Assembly: GCA_017408395.1 (NCBI GenBank) | Contig: JAFQUQ010000026.1 | Span: 1 to 41,655 of the forward strand | DNA length: 41,655 nt | Source: Oscillospiraceae bacterium | GTDB lineage: Bacteria; Bacillota; Clostridia; Oscillospirales; Ruminococcaceae | Direction of reading: 5' to 3' | Shown: piece by piece, positions 25,837-35,207 of the stretch | Layout: every line of letters begins with the position of its first letter | Position numbering within the stretch: position 1 is the stretch's first letter | The notes under the pieces: model-generated | What the model was told of the DNA's origin: nothing | What the model saw: only the letters and a program-made list of their open reading frames with translations | Databases searched by the model: none | Made by a program: the position numbers and the translations under genes

Positions 25837-25915
25837 TATCTCTGTTATAGCAGGAGTAACCGCTAATACGGTTTACGATTTAATCTGCAGATGGCTGAAC
25901 AGCAGAAAGAAGTAA
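25805..25915 (+). CDS. 36-aa hydrophobic peptide, putative Fst/par-like type I toxin
   Basis: GTG at 25805 follows a near-perfect ribosome site, AAAGGAGGTGG, at 6-7 nt spacing. The 36-codon product has one membrane span (about residues 5-24, FLFSFLISVIAGVTANTVYD) and a positively charged tail ending RWLNSRKK. A hydrophobic helix with a WL-x2-R type tail is characteristic of small type I toxins of the Fst kind. The gene has its own promoter and ends 21 nt before a shared 14-bp terminator. A consensus promoter facing it makes a short RNA. Direct repeats join that RNA to this gene's start region. Function as a membrane-acting toxin is inferred from this architecture and has not been shown. No ATG-started alternative exists. 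Confidence 0.78.
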   Translation: MELGTFLFSFLISVIAGVTANTVYDLICRWLNSRKK

Positions 25916-25936
25916 AAGACGGCAGCACAGTCAAAA

Positions 25937-25970
25937 AATCCCCCCTGAAGCGGCAACTTCAGGGGGGATT
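25937..25970. terminator. Shared bidirectional terminator of toxin and antisense RNA
   Basis: AATCCCCCCTGAAG (25937-25950) and its perfect complement (25957-25970) form a 14-bp stem with a 6-nt loop. The minus direction has a strong T run (TTTTTT), while the plus direction has a weaker ACTTTTG tail. Confidence 0.88.
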
Positions 25971-25978
25971 ACTTTTGC

Positions 25979-26010
25979 GTGGTCACAGTGGACACGGCAT
26001 TTTCTTTTCT
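25979..26010 (+). repeat. Direct repeats, copy 2, in the antisense RNA 5' region
   Basis: GTGGTCACAGTGGA (25979-25992) matches copy 1 except for one inserted C. CGGCA is shared next (25995-25999 and 25814-25818). ATTTTCTTTTCT (25999-26010) is identical to copy 1, which here lacks the 7-nt insertion present between the blocks in the gene. The predicted antisense start coincides with the last base. Confidence 0.75.
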
Positions 26011-26016
26011 GTGCAT

Positions 26017-26045
26017 ATTATAACACACTCATTTATTTTTGTCAA
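26017..26045 (-). promoter_or_regulatory. Consensus promoter of the antisense RNA
   Basis: On the minus strand TTGACA (26045-26040), a 17-nt spacer and TATAAT (26022-26017) match the SigA consensus exactly. It is stronger on paper than the toxin promoter, as expected for an antitoxin RNA. Confidence 0.85.
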
Positions 26046-26063
26046 GTATAACAAAATTATTCG

Positions 26064-26504
26064 TTATGTATCTATTCTTACCATATCAGTCAACGCTCTA
26101 TTTCGGTAAACCAAGTCATCCCGTTTTGTAAATCCGCTTTTTTCCCAGAAAGCATTTCCGTTTTCATTTCTTCCGAAAACAACAAGGGCAGTTTTGTTTA
26201 TTCCGCAGGCTTTTAATGCAGAAACAGCCTTTTCAACCAGAGCAGAAGCTATTCCCTGCCGTCTGTAATCGGGAGCTACCGCCGTGTGGTAAATATATCC
26301 CCTGCGCCCATCGTTTCCCGCTATAATTACACCTGCAATACAACCATTTATTTCAGCAACAAAACAGGTGTCAGGGTTTCTTTTTAAAAAGCGTTCTATG
26401 CCTTCCCTTGAGTCATCCAGGTCATTAAGCCCCATTCCCTTGCAGGACAGCCACAAAGCATAAACAGCGTCATAATCTTCAATTTTCATAAGTCTGATTT
26501 CCAT
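26064..26504 (-). CDS. GNAT-family N-acetyltransferase
   Basis: The 146-aa protein has the GNAT fold: an N-terminal MEIRLMKIEDYDAVYALW helix pair, the central CFVAEINGCIAGVIIAG strands, and the acetyl-CoA pyrophosphate loop VAPDYRRQGIASALVEKA (RRQGIA near 80-86). It ends with the FWEKSGFTKRDDLVYR segment. The acceptor is unknown; the look is that of general RimI/YpeA-like acetyltransferases. AGGAGGG precedes ATG 26504. No terminator is obvious after its stop, and the antisense RNA promoter begins 18 nt beyond it. Confidence 0.88.
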   Translation of the reverse strand: MEIRLMKIEDYDAVYALWLSCKGMGLNDLDDSREGIERFLKRNPDTCFVAEINGCIAGVIIAGNDGRRGYIYHTAVAPDYRRQGIASALVEKAVSALKACGINKTALVVFGRNENGNAFWEKSGFTKRDDLVYRNRALTDMVRIDT

Positions 26505-26520
26505 AAGCCCTCCTGTATAA

Positions 26521-26549
26521 ACAGCCGCCCTGCAAACAAGGACGGCTGT
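26521..26549 (-). terminator. Terminator after the phosphoglucomutase gene
   Basis: ACAGCCGCCC (26521-26530) and GGACGGCTGT (26540-26549) form a 10-bp stem with one G-U pair in minus-strand RNA and a 9-nt loop. The tail TTTATA is weak. Confidence 0.6.
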
Positions 26550-26563
26550 ATGTTTATTTTAAA

Positions 26564-28282
26564 TTAAAAACCGAGGATCTTCTTGAAATCGTCAGCAAGC
26601 TTAGCTTCGAGAGCGCAGGCTTCATCCTGAGTTGTGCCTGTTGTTGTATAGTAAGCCTTGATCTTAGGCTCAGTACCGGAAGGACGAATAACAACGGAAG
26701 CACCGTCTGTAAGTGTAAATACGAGAACATCAGACTTAGGAAGTGTCAGCATTGTCTTTGCGCCTGTAGCTGTTTCAACGGAAGTACCTGCAAGGTAATC
26801 GTCAAAGCGTGTTACCTTAAGACCGCCGATCTCAGCAGGTGTTTCGGAACGGAGAGAAGCCATAATTTCCTGCATTCTCTGCATACCTGTCACACCTTCG
26901 CAGGTGAAGGACTGCTGTGAGTGCTTGTAAACGCCGTACTTAGCGTACATATTCTCTCTTGCCTGAAGCAGGGAGATACCCTTTGTGCGGTAGAAAGCAG
27001 CCATTTCGCAGATGAGCATTGAAGCAACAACTGCGTCCTTATCTCTTACATAGGAACCTGCAAGGTAGCCGTAGCTTTCTTCAAAACCGAAGATATATCT
27101 GTTTTCTTCGCCCTTGTCTTCAAGGAAACCGATCTGTTCACCGATAAACTTGAAGCCTGTGAGAACGTCGATCATCTTTACGCCGTAAGCGTCAGCAATT
27201 TTCTTTGCAATATCAGTTGTAACGATAGTCTTTACTGCAACAGGGTCAGCAGGCATTGTGCCCAGCTTTGTTCTTTCTGCGCAGATGTATTCCATAAGCA
27301 TAGCACCTACTTCGTTACCGCTGAAAAGAACGTAGCCGTTATCGGAAGGTACAGCAATACCCACACGGTCACAGTCAGGGTCGGTAGCAAGAAGAAGGTC
27401 AGGCTTTTCTGTTTCGCAGAGCTTGAGGCCTCTGTCGAGAGCTTCCTTGATTTCAGGGTTAGGGAATGGGCAGGTTGTGAAGTTTCCGTCAGGATATTCC
27501 TGCTCAGGAACAACAACCACATCCTTGATGCCTATTCTGTCAAGGATAGCTCTTACAGGCTTATTGCCTGTGCCGTTGAGAGGAGTGTAAACCACCTTAA
27601 GACCGCTTGTTGCACAGAGGTCAGTATGGATGCCCTGCTCAGAAACCTTGTCGAGGTAGCTTTCGATAACGTCCTTACCGATATAATTAATAGTGCCGTC
27701 AGCAATGCCGTCTTCAAACTTAACAAGCTTTGCACCGCCGAACATAGGAACATTATTGATATTCTTAAGCACGATTTCAGCAGCACCCAGTGTAAGCTGG
27801 CAGCCGTCGGAGCCGTAAACCTTGTAGCCGTTGTACTTAGCAGGGTTGTGTGAAGCTGTAACCATAACGCCTGCGCTGCAGTTGAGCGCTCTTACAGCGT
27901 AGGAAAGCATAGGAGTAGGCATAAGCTCTGTATAAATGTAAGCCTTGATGCCGTTTGCAGCAAGAACCGCAGCTGTCTCCTTAGCGAAAACGTCAGACTT
28001 GATTCTGCTGTCGTATGAAATAGCTACGGATGGGTTTGTGGGGAAAGCTTCCTTTACATAATCAGCAAGACCCTGTGTAGCACGTCTGATTGTATAGATA
28101 TTCATTCTGTATGCGCCTGCGCCGATAACACCTCTCAGACCGCCTGTACCGAATTCAAGGTCACGGTAAAATCTGTCCTTGATAGCTTCTTCATCATCTG
28201 CAATAGATTTAAGCTCTGTCTGAAGGTCCGGATCGTCAACAGCCTTTTCGCACCAGAGAGCATAGAGTTCCTTCTCGTTCAT
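26564..28282 (-). CDS. Phosphoglucomutase/phosphomannomutase
   Basis: The 572-aa alpha-D-phosphohexomutase interconverts hexose 1- and 6-phosphates, linking glycolysis with cell-wall sugar supply. All four active-site elements are visible. These are the phosphoserine loop VMVTASHNPAKYNGYK, the Mg-binding loop LLATDPDCDRVGIA, the sugar-binding GFEESYGYLAGS, and the phosphate-binding VIRPSGTEPKIKAYY. Length fits the PgcA/YbbT-type bacterial enzymes. ATG 28282 follows GAGGTGA with good spacing, while a GTG 9 nt upstream overlaps that site. It is probably monocistronic. Confidence 0.95.
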   Translation of the reverse strand: MNEKELYALWCEKAVDDPDLQTELKSIADDEEAIKDRFYRDLEFGTGGLRGVIGAGAYRMNIYTIRRATQGLADYVKEAFPTNPSVAISYDSRIKSDVFAKETAAVLAANGIKAYIYTELMPTPMLSYAVRALNCSAGVMVTASHNPAKYNGYKVYGSDGCQLTLGAAEIVLKNINNVPMFGGAKLVKFEDGIADGTINYIGKDVIESYLDKVSEQGIHTDLCATSGLKVVYTPLNGTGNKPVRAILDRIGIKDVVVVPEQEYPDGNFTTCPFPNPEIKEALDRGLKLCETEKPDLLLATDPDCDRVGIAVPSDNGYVLFSGNEVGAMLMEYICAERTKLGTMPADPVAVKTIVTTDIAKKIADAYGVKMIDVLTGFKFIGEQIGFLEDKGEENRYIFGFEESYGYLAGSYVRDKDAVVASMLICEMAAFYRTKGISLLQARENMYAKYGVYKHSQQSFTCEGVTGMQRMQEIMASLRSETPAEIGGLKVTRFDDYLAGTSVETATGAKTMLTLPKSDVLVFTLTDGASVVIRPSGTEPKIKAYYTTTGTTQDEACALEAKLADDFKKILGF

Positions 28283-28423
28283 AATAGTCACCTCATAAAA
28301 TTAAGTTAGTTATAAACAATTCAGCTAACAGTATAGCACATTAAAGTACAAATGGAAATAGGTTTAATAATAATTTAACAACTGTTTAAACGAATTTCCT
28401 AAATAAAACGTTTTCGCACAGCG

Positions 28424-29950
28424 TTATTTTCCCCAGAATTGCCTGTCCAGAGTCCTGAACTGCACCGCCTGGGCAATATGGAGCTTCCCGATGACTTCTT
28501 CTGCGCTCATATCCGCAATGGTACGGGACAGCTTTAAAATGCGGCTGTAACCTCTTGCAGAGAGTCCCATACTGTCAAAAACGTTTCTTAAAGTATCCTT
28601 TGCTTCATCGGTAAGAGGACACACCTCGTTAAGTATGCTGTCCTCTATTCCTGCATTGCAGGTCGTAGCCGTGCCCCTGAAGCGTTCATTCTGTATTTCT
28701 CTCGCCCTCTGGACACGCTCTCTTATTCTTTCGGAGCTTTCCTCTTTTCTGTCTGAGGAAATGCTTGAAAAATCAACAGGGTTTATTCTGCAGTGAATAT
28801 CGAAGCGGTCAAGCATAGGCCCCGATATTCTCGAAAGGTAGGACGTAACCTGATTTTTTGTGCATCGGCACTCGTGGTTGGGGTTGCCGTAATAACCGCA
28901 GGGACAGGGATTCATTGCCGCAATAAGCATAAAAGTACAAGGATATGTAACCGTGCCGCTTGCTCTTGAGATCGTGACCTTCTTATCCTCTAAGGGCTGA
29001 CGCAGAATTTCAAGGGTGTTGCGTGAAAATTCCGCAAGCTCATCAAGAAAGAGCACGCCGTTGTGTGCAAGAGAAATCTCACCGGGATGCGGTATCGTAC
29101 CGCCGCCCGAAAGTCCTGCGGAAGAAATTGTATGATGAGGTGAACGGAAAGGCCGTCTTGTTACAAGAGGCTTGTCAGGGTTAAGCTGTCCGCAGATGGA
29201 ATGTATATTTGTGGTTTCTATGGACTCGTCAAAGGTCATTGCAGGAAGTATCGTGGTGATTCGCTTTGCAAGCATTGATTTACCAGAGCCCGGAGCACCT
29301 ATCATCAGAACATTATGACCGCCAGCTGCTGCGATTTCAAGCGCCTTTTTAGCCATAGGCTGACCCTTTACATCAGCAAAATCAAGTCTGTCAAAGTATT
29401 CCTCGGCCTTTACCTCGTACGCTTTTTCAGGTGCAATAGCACAGCTTCCCTCAAAATGCTTTATAAGGTCAGCGGTGTTTTTTACGCCGTAAATCTCAAC
29501 ACCATCAACAACGCTTGCTTCGTAAGCGTTTATGCTGGGAACAAACACTTTTTTAAAGCCTGCCTTCTTCGCCATGAGCACCATTGGCAGAACGCCGTTT
29601 ATCCCTCTTAAATCGCCGTTCAAGGACACCTCTCCCACAAAAGCCGTGTCAGAAATATCGGCCGTAACGTTGCCCGTTACGCAGAGAAGTGCAACGAAAA
29701 TCGCAAGGTCGTGGGCACTGCCTGTCTTCTTGGTGTCGGCAGGCGCAAGATTTACCACTATCTTTGCAAGCGGAAAGTTTATATATGACGCTCTCAGCGC
29801 CGCCCTTATACGCTCACGGCTTTCCTTTACAACAATGTCAGCCAGTCCGATTATGTCAAAGGATGGTGTGCCCTTGCTTGTTTCGATTTCAACGTCAACG
29901 GGAAAAGCATTCAGTCCGAACAGGCCCAGACTGTTTACCTTTGCATACAT
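28424..29950 (-). CDS. YifB/ComM-family Mg-chelatase-like AAA+ ATPase
   Basis: The 508-aa protein starts with the YifB domain (VDVEIETSKGTPSFDIIGLADIVVKESRERI, given here as its key region at residues 19-49) and has Walker A GAPGSGKSMLAKR. A Mg-chelatase-type AAA core follows, with HHTISSAGLSGGG and FLDELAEFSRNTLEILRQPL. The zinc-like NPCPCGYYG motif and a C-terminal helical domain come next. ComM is a helicase that extends heteroduplex during natural transformation in Vibrio; the family is also present in non-competent bacteria. Its ATG overlaps the stop of the hydrolase gene (TAATG), so translation is coupled. Confidence 0.93.
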   Translation of the reverse strand: MYAKVNSLGLFGLNAFPVDVEIETSKGTPSFDIIGLADIVVKESRERIRAALRASYINFPLAKIVVNLAPADTKKTGSAHDLAIFVALLCVTGNVTADISDTAFVGEVSLNGDLRGINGVLPMVLMAKKAGFKKVFVPSINAYEASVVDGVEIYGVKNTADLIKHFEGSCAIAPEKAYEVKAEEYFDRLDFADVKGQPMAKKALEIAAAGGHNVLMIGAPGSGKSMLAKRITTILPAMTFDESIETTNIHSICGQLNPDKPLVTRRPFRSPHHTISSAGLSGGGTIPHPGEISLAHNGVLFLDELAEFSRNTLEILRQPLEDKKVTISRASGTVTYPCTFMLIAAMNPCPCGYYGNPNHECRCTKNQVTSYLSRISGPMLDRFDIHCRINPVDFSSISSDRKEESSERIRERVQRAREIQNERFRGTATTCNAGIEDSILNEVCPLTDEAKDTLRNVFDSMGLSARGYSRILKLSRTIADMSAEEVIGKLHIAQAVQFRTLDRQFWGK

Positions 29951-30900
29951 TATTCCTCAATCCTTCCGCTTATATGATGCTCAAGCCATTCGGCAATGTC
30001 GCTGTAAACTTCTTCCTTGCCCTTTTCATTAAGCACCTCGTGGCGCATATTTTCGTAAATTTTAAGCTCAACATCATCGGAGCCTGCCGCTGTAAGTCTT
30101 TCAAAGACCTCTCTCGGCGCTTTTCCGTAAAGTCCCACAGGGTCCTCGCTTCCGCTTAAAACCAGCACGGGCAGGTCTGCGTCAAGCTTTGCCGCCCAGT
30201 CCTTTCGGGAAACGTATTTTATCATCATAACAAGGTCGTACATAGCCTGCACCGTAAAAATAAATGTACATTCAGGGTCCTCTGCATACTCTGCAACGAC
30301 CTTTTCATCAGAGCATATCCAGTCATACTGTGTCTTTGGATTTTTTATCCTTGCATTGGACATTCCGAACATAAGCCTGTCAATAAGCTTTGAACGGCTG
30401 CGTTTGCCCTGTGCCTTTCCGACGCTCTCAATAAGTGCAAGAATAGCGTCGGCACCGAAGTTTATGGATACGGTATCCATAATCACCGCACCGTCATACA
30501 TAAAGCTGTACTTTGCAAGTGCTGTTCTTAAAATAAGGGAGCCCATACTGTGACCGATGATATAGTAGGGCATATCGCCGCATTTTGCCTTCATTATTTC
30601 TGTAAGCTTCACCATATCGGAAACAAGGCATCTCCAGCCGTTCTTTTCGGCAAAGAAGCCAAGCTCATCCCTGCTGTTTACGGAAGCACCGTGTCCAAGA
30701 TGGTCGTTTCCGCAGACAAGGTAGCCCTTTCCGCAGAGAAAGTTTACAAAATCCTCGTAACGCTTGAAATACTCGCACATACCGTGTGCAAGCTGTACAA
30801 TTCCCTTTATTTCGCCGTTTACGGGAGTATATACATAATACGCAATATCGTTTATTCCGTTGGAGCTTTTAAAATAGCGTGTGCATTTTTCGTAATTCAT
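29950..30900 (-). CDS. Alpha/beta hydrolase, monoacylglycerol-lipase-like
   Basis: The 316-aa serine hydrolase has the oxyanion region VQLAHGMCEYFKRYEDFV, the GNDHLGHGASV loop, and the nucleophile elbow GHSMGS. The acid residue is in VLVLSGSEDPVG and the catalytic histidine in NMRHEVLNE. It looks like a lysophospholipase or monoacylglycerol lipase (PldB/Hydrolase_4 type). There is no signal peptide. ATG 30900 fits the GAGAGG site better than the TTG 6 nt upstream. It is transcribed with yifB from a TTGCTA-17-TATAAT promoter at 30934-30962. Confidence 0.88.
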   Translation of the reverse strand: MNYEKCTRYFKSSNGINDIAYYVYTPVNGEIKGIVQLAHGMCEYFKRYEDFVNFLCGKGYLVCGNDHLGHGASVNSRDELGFFAEKNGWRCLVSDMVKLTEIMKAKCGDMPYYIIGHSMGSLILRTALAKYSFMYDGAVIMDTVSINFGADAILALIESVGKAQGKRSRSKLIDRLMFGMSNARIKNPKTQYDWICSDEKVVAEYAEDPECTFIFTVQAMYDLVMMIKYVSRKDWAAKLDADLPVLVLSGSEDPVGLYGKAPREVFERLTAAGSDDVELKIYENMRHEVLNEKGKEEVYSDIAEWLEHHISGRIEE

Positions 30901-30933
30901 AGACAAATCCTCTCATTGGTTAAGATTATATCT

Positions 30934-30962
30934 ATTATACCACTCCTTTTCCAAAATAGCAA
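30934..30962 (-). promoter_or_regulatory. Promoter of hydrolase-yifB operon
   Basis: On the minus strand TTGCTA (30962-30957), a 17-nt spacer and TATAAT (30939-30934) predict a start near 30927. It is divergent from the enolase gene. Confidence 0.65.
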
Positions 30963-30995
30963 TGTTTTATTAACAAATATCACGGATTTTTATGA

Positions 30996-32300
<1,305 letters not shown>

Positions 32301-32304
32301 CCGT

Positions 32305-32670
32305 ATGGATGTTTTTATGGAATTTCTTAAAGCGTTTCTTGTGGGAGGTGCACTTTGCGCCATAGGAGAGGTGCTTATTGTCTATACTAAGCTTACGCCT
32401 GCACGTATACTGACCTGCTTTGTTGTGGCAGGGGTAATTCTTGGTGCTCTCGGATGGTACAGACCACTTATTGAATTTGCAGGCGCAGGTGCGTCGGTAC
32501 CCCTGACGGGCTTCGGGAATATTCTCGCCGAAGGTGTACGCAGGGCGGTCAACGAAAAGGGACTCATCGGCATTTTCACAGGCGGTCTTACAGGTGCGGC
32601 AGGAGGAATAACAGCCGCTATGATTTTTGCGCTGCTTTGTGCACTTCTGTTTAAATCAAAAGAAAAATAA
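32305..32670 (+). CDS. spoVAE: Stage V sporulation protein AE-like membrane protein
   Basis: The 121-aa protein has four membrane segments and matches SpoVAE/SpoVAEb: FLKAFLVGGALCAIGEVLI, KLTPARILTCFVVAGVILGA, the signature EFAGAGASVPLTGFGNILA, and GIFTGGLTGAAGGITAAM. SpoVA proteins form the channel that moves dipicolinic acid into the forespore and out during germination. Here it lacks adjacent spoVAC and spoVAD and instead starts 4 nt after eno. ATG 32305 is chosen from AAGAGG, which lies inside the eno end; MEFLKAF 12 nt downstream is an alternative. Whether this organism still sporulates cannot be decided. Confidence 0.9.
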   Translation: MDVFMEFLKAFLVGGALCAIGEVLIVYTKLTPARILTCFVVAGVILGALGWYRPLIEFAGAGASVPLTGFGNILAEGVRRAVNEKGLIGIFTGGLTGAAGGITAAMIFALLCALLFKSKEK

Positions 32671-32680
32671 ATATCACCCG

Positions 32681-32710
32681 TTGCAGACAGTTTAAAAATG
32701 CTGTCTGCAA
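32681..32710 (+). terminator. Terminator of eno-spoVAE
   Basis: TTGCAGACAG (32681-32690) and its complement (32701-32710) form a perfect 10-bp stem with a 10-nt loop, followed by TACTTTTGTTT. Confidence 0.8.
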
Positions 32711-32722
32711 TACTTTTGTTTA

Positions 32723-32751
32723 TTGACAAATCTTTCATTTAATCGTATAAT
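32723..32751 (+). promoter_or_regulatory. Consensus promoter of the GGDEF gene
   Basis: TTGACA (32723-32728), a 17-nt spacer and TATAAT (32746-32751) are an exact SigA match. The predicted start near 32758 leaves about 25 nt before the AGGTGA-spaced codon at 32783. Confidence 0.85.
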
Positions 32752-32782
32752 TATATTATTAATTTACGGCAGGTGATATTAT

Positions 32783-34435
32783 ATAAACACTGAACGCAAA
32801 AATCATATACTGTTTATTGTATATGTTGTTTTTCTGATAATTGCGCTGGCCACTGAAATAATCTCATTTTCCATCCCCGGAAACCGTAATTTTTCCGACC
32901 CCGACTATTTCAAATTCACATCGGGCTGGACGGATTCCGACGGAAATGAAGCTGTTTTTTCAGGCATAAGCGGAAAATACACCATAAAAAATACGATCCC
33001 TGAGCTATCGTCTGACAGGTTGCTTTTTATGCATATCAAAACAGCAAACATAAGCGTTGAAATCGACGGCAGTCCTGTATATGAGTCCGTTAAGTACGAT
33101 GAGAAATTCTTCGGAAAAACCGCAGGCTCCTATTTTGTAAAGATACCCGTCAGATTGTCAGACAGCGGAAAGGAAATCCGGATTACCGTCGATAATCCTT
33201 ACAACGACGGCGGCGGAAAAATCACAAAGATTTATCTCGGTGCCGCCGAGGACATCCTCTCCTCTGAAACTGGAGATATTCTCCCGGGCTTTCTTGTCTG
33301 CGTAACAATTACATTCCTGGGCGTGCTGTTCCTTGTAATGTTTATTCCTATGTGGAAAAACAAGGCAGTCGGAACGGAACTGCTGTACTTTGCGCTGTTT
33401 ACCATAAACATAGGCACGTTTATGCTTACAGACTGCAAATTCCTGCACATTTTATTTCCAAATGCACATTTCTACCATATGATCGCAGAAATACATATGA
33501 TGCTTATTGTAGTCCCTCTGTTCCTGTTCCTTAACAAAATGTACAGCACCTGTACGGAGCTTATGGTTTACTGCATCTGCATTATGGGCAGCTTTGACTT
33601 CGTTTCGGGCTACCTGCTCAATATTTCCTGCACGATGGACTATCATCAGTCCCTGTGGATAACCCACATTACCTACGGTATTGCAATTCTTTTTGCGCTT
33701 ATCGTTATTATCAAGGGTATATTCAAGGACCGCCGTGCACATATGTATCACAATATGGGCATTATCATTATGTGCGTTGCGGCAATAGTTGATATTGTAC
33801 TGATTAAATTCAGCAACGCCTTTGAAACCTCGTTCTTTACAAGAATAGGCGTACTTATTTACATCTGCCTTGAGGGCATACAGATTTTTATGGGCTTCTT
33901 CAAGCGTTACAGAGAAGGTATGAAGGCACAGCTTTTAAGCAATCTTGCATACCACGACGGTCTTACCGAGCTGCTTAACCGTACTTCGTTTATGGAAGAC
34001 ATAAACAACATCGAAAAGGCAATGAACTCGGAAATCATCGTTGCAATGTTTGACGTAAACGACCTGAAAAAAGCAAACGACAACTACGGCCACGCCGCAG
34101 GCGACAATATGATAAAGCTTGTTGCCGAAGAACTGAAAAACCATTTCGGTGATTACGGAAAATGCTACCGCATAGGCGGTGATGAATTTGTTTTCATTTC
34201 GGACGGCAAGCTTTCAGAGCAGCTGTTTACCGAAACTGCGGATAAATTAATGCAGACCCTTGCAGACGCTGAAAAGGACGAAAAATTCATATTCCCGATA
34301 ACCGTTGCTATGGGATATTCCGTAGCTGACCGTTCAACTATGGATATGTCGGGTGTTATTGATGATGCCGACGCTAAGATGTACGAAAACAAAAAGCTTA
34401 TCAAACAGAAAAAGCTCCTCGCTGAAAATGCATAG
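32783..34435 (+). CDS. Membrane-bound diguanylate cyclase (GGDEF)
   Basis: The 550-aa protein synthesises cyclic di-GMP. From the proposed start it has an N-terminal membrane helix (HILFIVYVVFLIIALATEII), an extracytoplasmic beta-rich sensor of about 130 residues, and about seven membrane helices (7TM-DISM-like). The GGDEF domain follows, with FDVNDLKKANDNYGHAAGD and the active GGDEF at about 465-469. The RxxD inhibitory site is absent. No ATG, GTG or TTG lies in frame before a TTG at 33020, which would remove the first helix and half the sensor. The ribosome site AGGTGA (32771-32776) instead points to ATA at 32783. Its promoter lies immediately upstream. Confidence 0.85.
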   Translation: MNTERKNHILFIVYVVFLIIALATEIISFSIPGNRNFSDPDYFKFTSGWTDSDGNEAVFSGISGKYTIKNTIPELSSDRLLFMHIKTANISVEIDGSPVYESVKYDEKFFGKTAGSYFVKIPVRLSDSGKEIRITVDNPYNDGGGKITKIYLGAAEDILSSETGDILPGFLVCVTITFLGVLFLVMFIPMWKNKAVGTELLYFALFTINIGTFMLTDCKFLHILFPNAHFYHMIAEIHMMLIVVPLFLFLNKMYSTCTELMVYCICIMGSFDFVSGYLLNISCTMDYHQSLWITHITYGIAILFALIVIIKGIFKDRRAHMYHNMGIIIMCVAAIVDIVLIKFSNAFETSFFTRIGVLIYICLEGIQIFMGFFKRYREGMKAQLLSNLAYHDGLTELLNRTSFMEDINNIEKAMNSEIIVAMFDVNDLKKANDNYGHAAGDNMIKLVAEELKNHFGDYGKCYRIGGDEFVFISDGKLSEQLFTETADKLMQTLADAEKDEKFIFPITVAMGYSVADRSTMDMSGVIDDADAKMYENKKLIKQKKLLAENA

Positions 34436-34461
34436 AAAATGCCGCTGAAAAGCGGCATTTT
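34436..34461. terminator. Terminator between GGDEF and ABC ATPase genes
   Basis: AAAATGCCGCT (34436-34446) and its complement (34451-34461) form an 11-bp stem with a GAAA tetraloop, with A and T runs on both sides, so it can serve both convergent genes. Confidence 0.88.
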
Positions 34462-34489
34462 TATTAGCCTGTCAGTTTATCCACAGACT

Positions 34490-35158
34490 TTATGATACCA
34501 GCTTACCGTCGCAGATACGCACTATACGCTGTGCGTTTGCGGCGATTTTTTCATCGTGGGTTATAATGATTACGGTCTTTCCCGAACTGTTAAGAGAATG
34601 GAGAATTTCCATAACCTCTCCGCCGCTTCTGCTGTCAAGACTGCCCGTAGGCTCATCGGCAAGAATTATAGGCGGCGATGAAGCTATCGCCCTTGCAATC
34701 GCTACCCTCTGCTGCTGTCCTCCCGACATTTCACAGGGACGATGCTCCATTCTGTGCAGCAGAGAAACCTTCTCCATTGCCTTCCTTACAAGCTCACGCC
34801 TTGTATTTTTAGACACGCCCCTGTAAATCAGCGGCAGCTCCACATTTTCCGCCGCTGTAAGTCCCGGTATAAGATTGAACCCCTGAAAAATAAATCCAAT
34901 CTCACGGCTTCTTATCCGTGAAAGCTTATTCTCATCAAGTCTTTTCACAGACCTGCCCTTTAAACGGTAATCCCCCTCGCTCTGCACGTCAAGACAGCCA
35001 AGCATATTCATAAGGGTGGATTTTCCCGACCCCGACGCACCTGCCACCGCAACAAATTCTCCGCTGTCCACGGTAAGGCTTATGTCGTCAAGGGCAAGCA
35101 CCCTGTTTTCTCCGCTGCCGTAAAATTTTACAATATGTTCAAGCTCAATAAGCGGCAT
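34490..35158 (-). CDS. ABC transporter ATPase, MacB/LolD-like, without partner
   Basis: The 222-aa nucleotide-binding protein has Walker [11 protein letters not shown] at 40-49, the Q-loop [20 protein letters not shown], signature [14 protein letters not shown], Walker B IILADEP and switch histidine IITHDE. The sequence is typical of MacB/LolD/FtsE-like ATPases, which power FtsX-fold permeases in peptide export or lipoprotein release. No permease gene is beside it; the gene stands alone between a terminator and a divergent membrane protein. AAGGAG precedes ATG 35158. Confidence 0.92.
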   Translation of the reverse strand: MPLIELEHIVKFYGSGENRVLALDDISLTVDSGEFVAVAGASGSGKSTLMNMLGCLDVQSEGDYRLKGRSVKRLDENKLSRIRSREIGFIFQGFNLIPGLTAAENVELPLIYRGVSKNTRRELVRKAMEKVSLLHRMEHRPCEMSGGQQQRVAIARAIASSPPIILADEPTGSLDSRSGGEVMEILHSLNSSGKTVIIITHDEKIAANAQRIVRICDGKLVS

Positions 35159-35207
35159 ATCATCACTCCTTTATCATTAGTATAAACAGCCCCTGTTTTT
35201 TTAAACA

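Larger units (their letters stand above)
25932..26010 (-). ncRNA. Putative antisense antitoxin RNA (RNA II-like)
   Basis: A consensus minus-strand promoter predicts a transcript starting near 26010. It ends at the T run 25938-25933 after the shared terminator, about 79 nt in all. Its first 32 nt (26010-25979) are complementary to the two repeat blocks overlapping the toxin start codon. Its 3' end is the complement of the toxin mRNA terminator. It contains no credible reading frame. The layout matches RNA II of the pAD1 par system, which blocks fst translation. It could also receive read-through from the acetyltransferase gene that ends at 26064. Confidence 0.72.

Noticed and set aside
25891-26109. 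72-codon plus-strand open frame after the toxin-like gene
   Set aside because: It has no ribosome site, starts inside the 36-aa gene and runs through the shared terminator and antisense promoter. Its composition is not protein-like.
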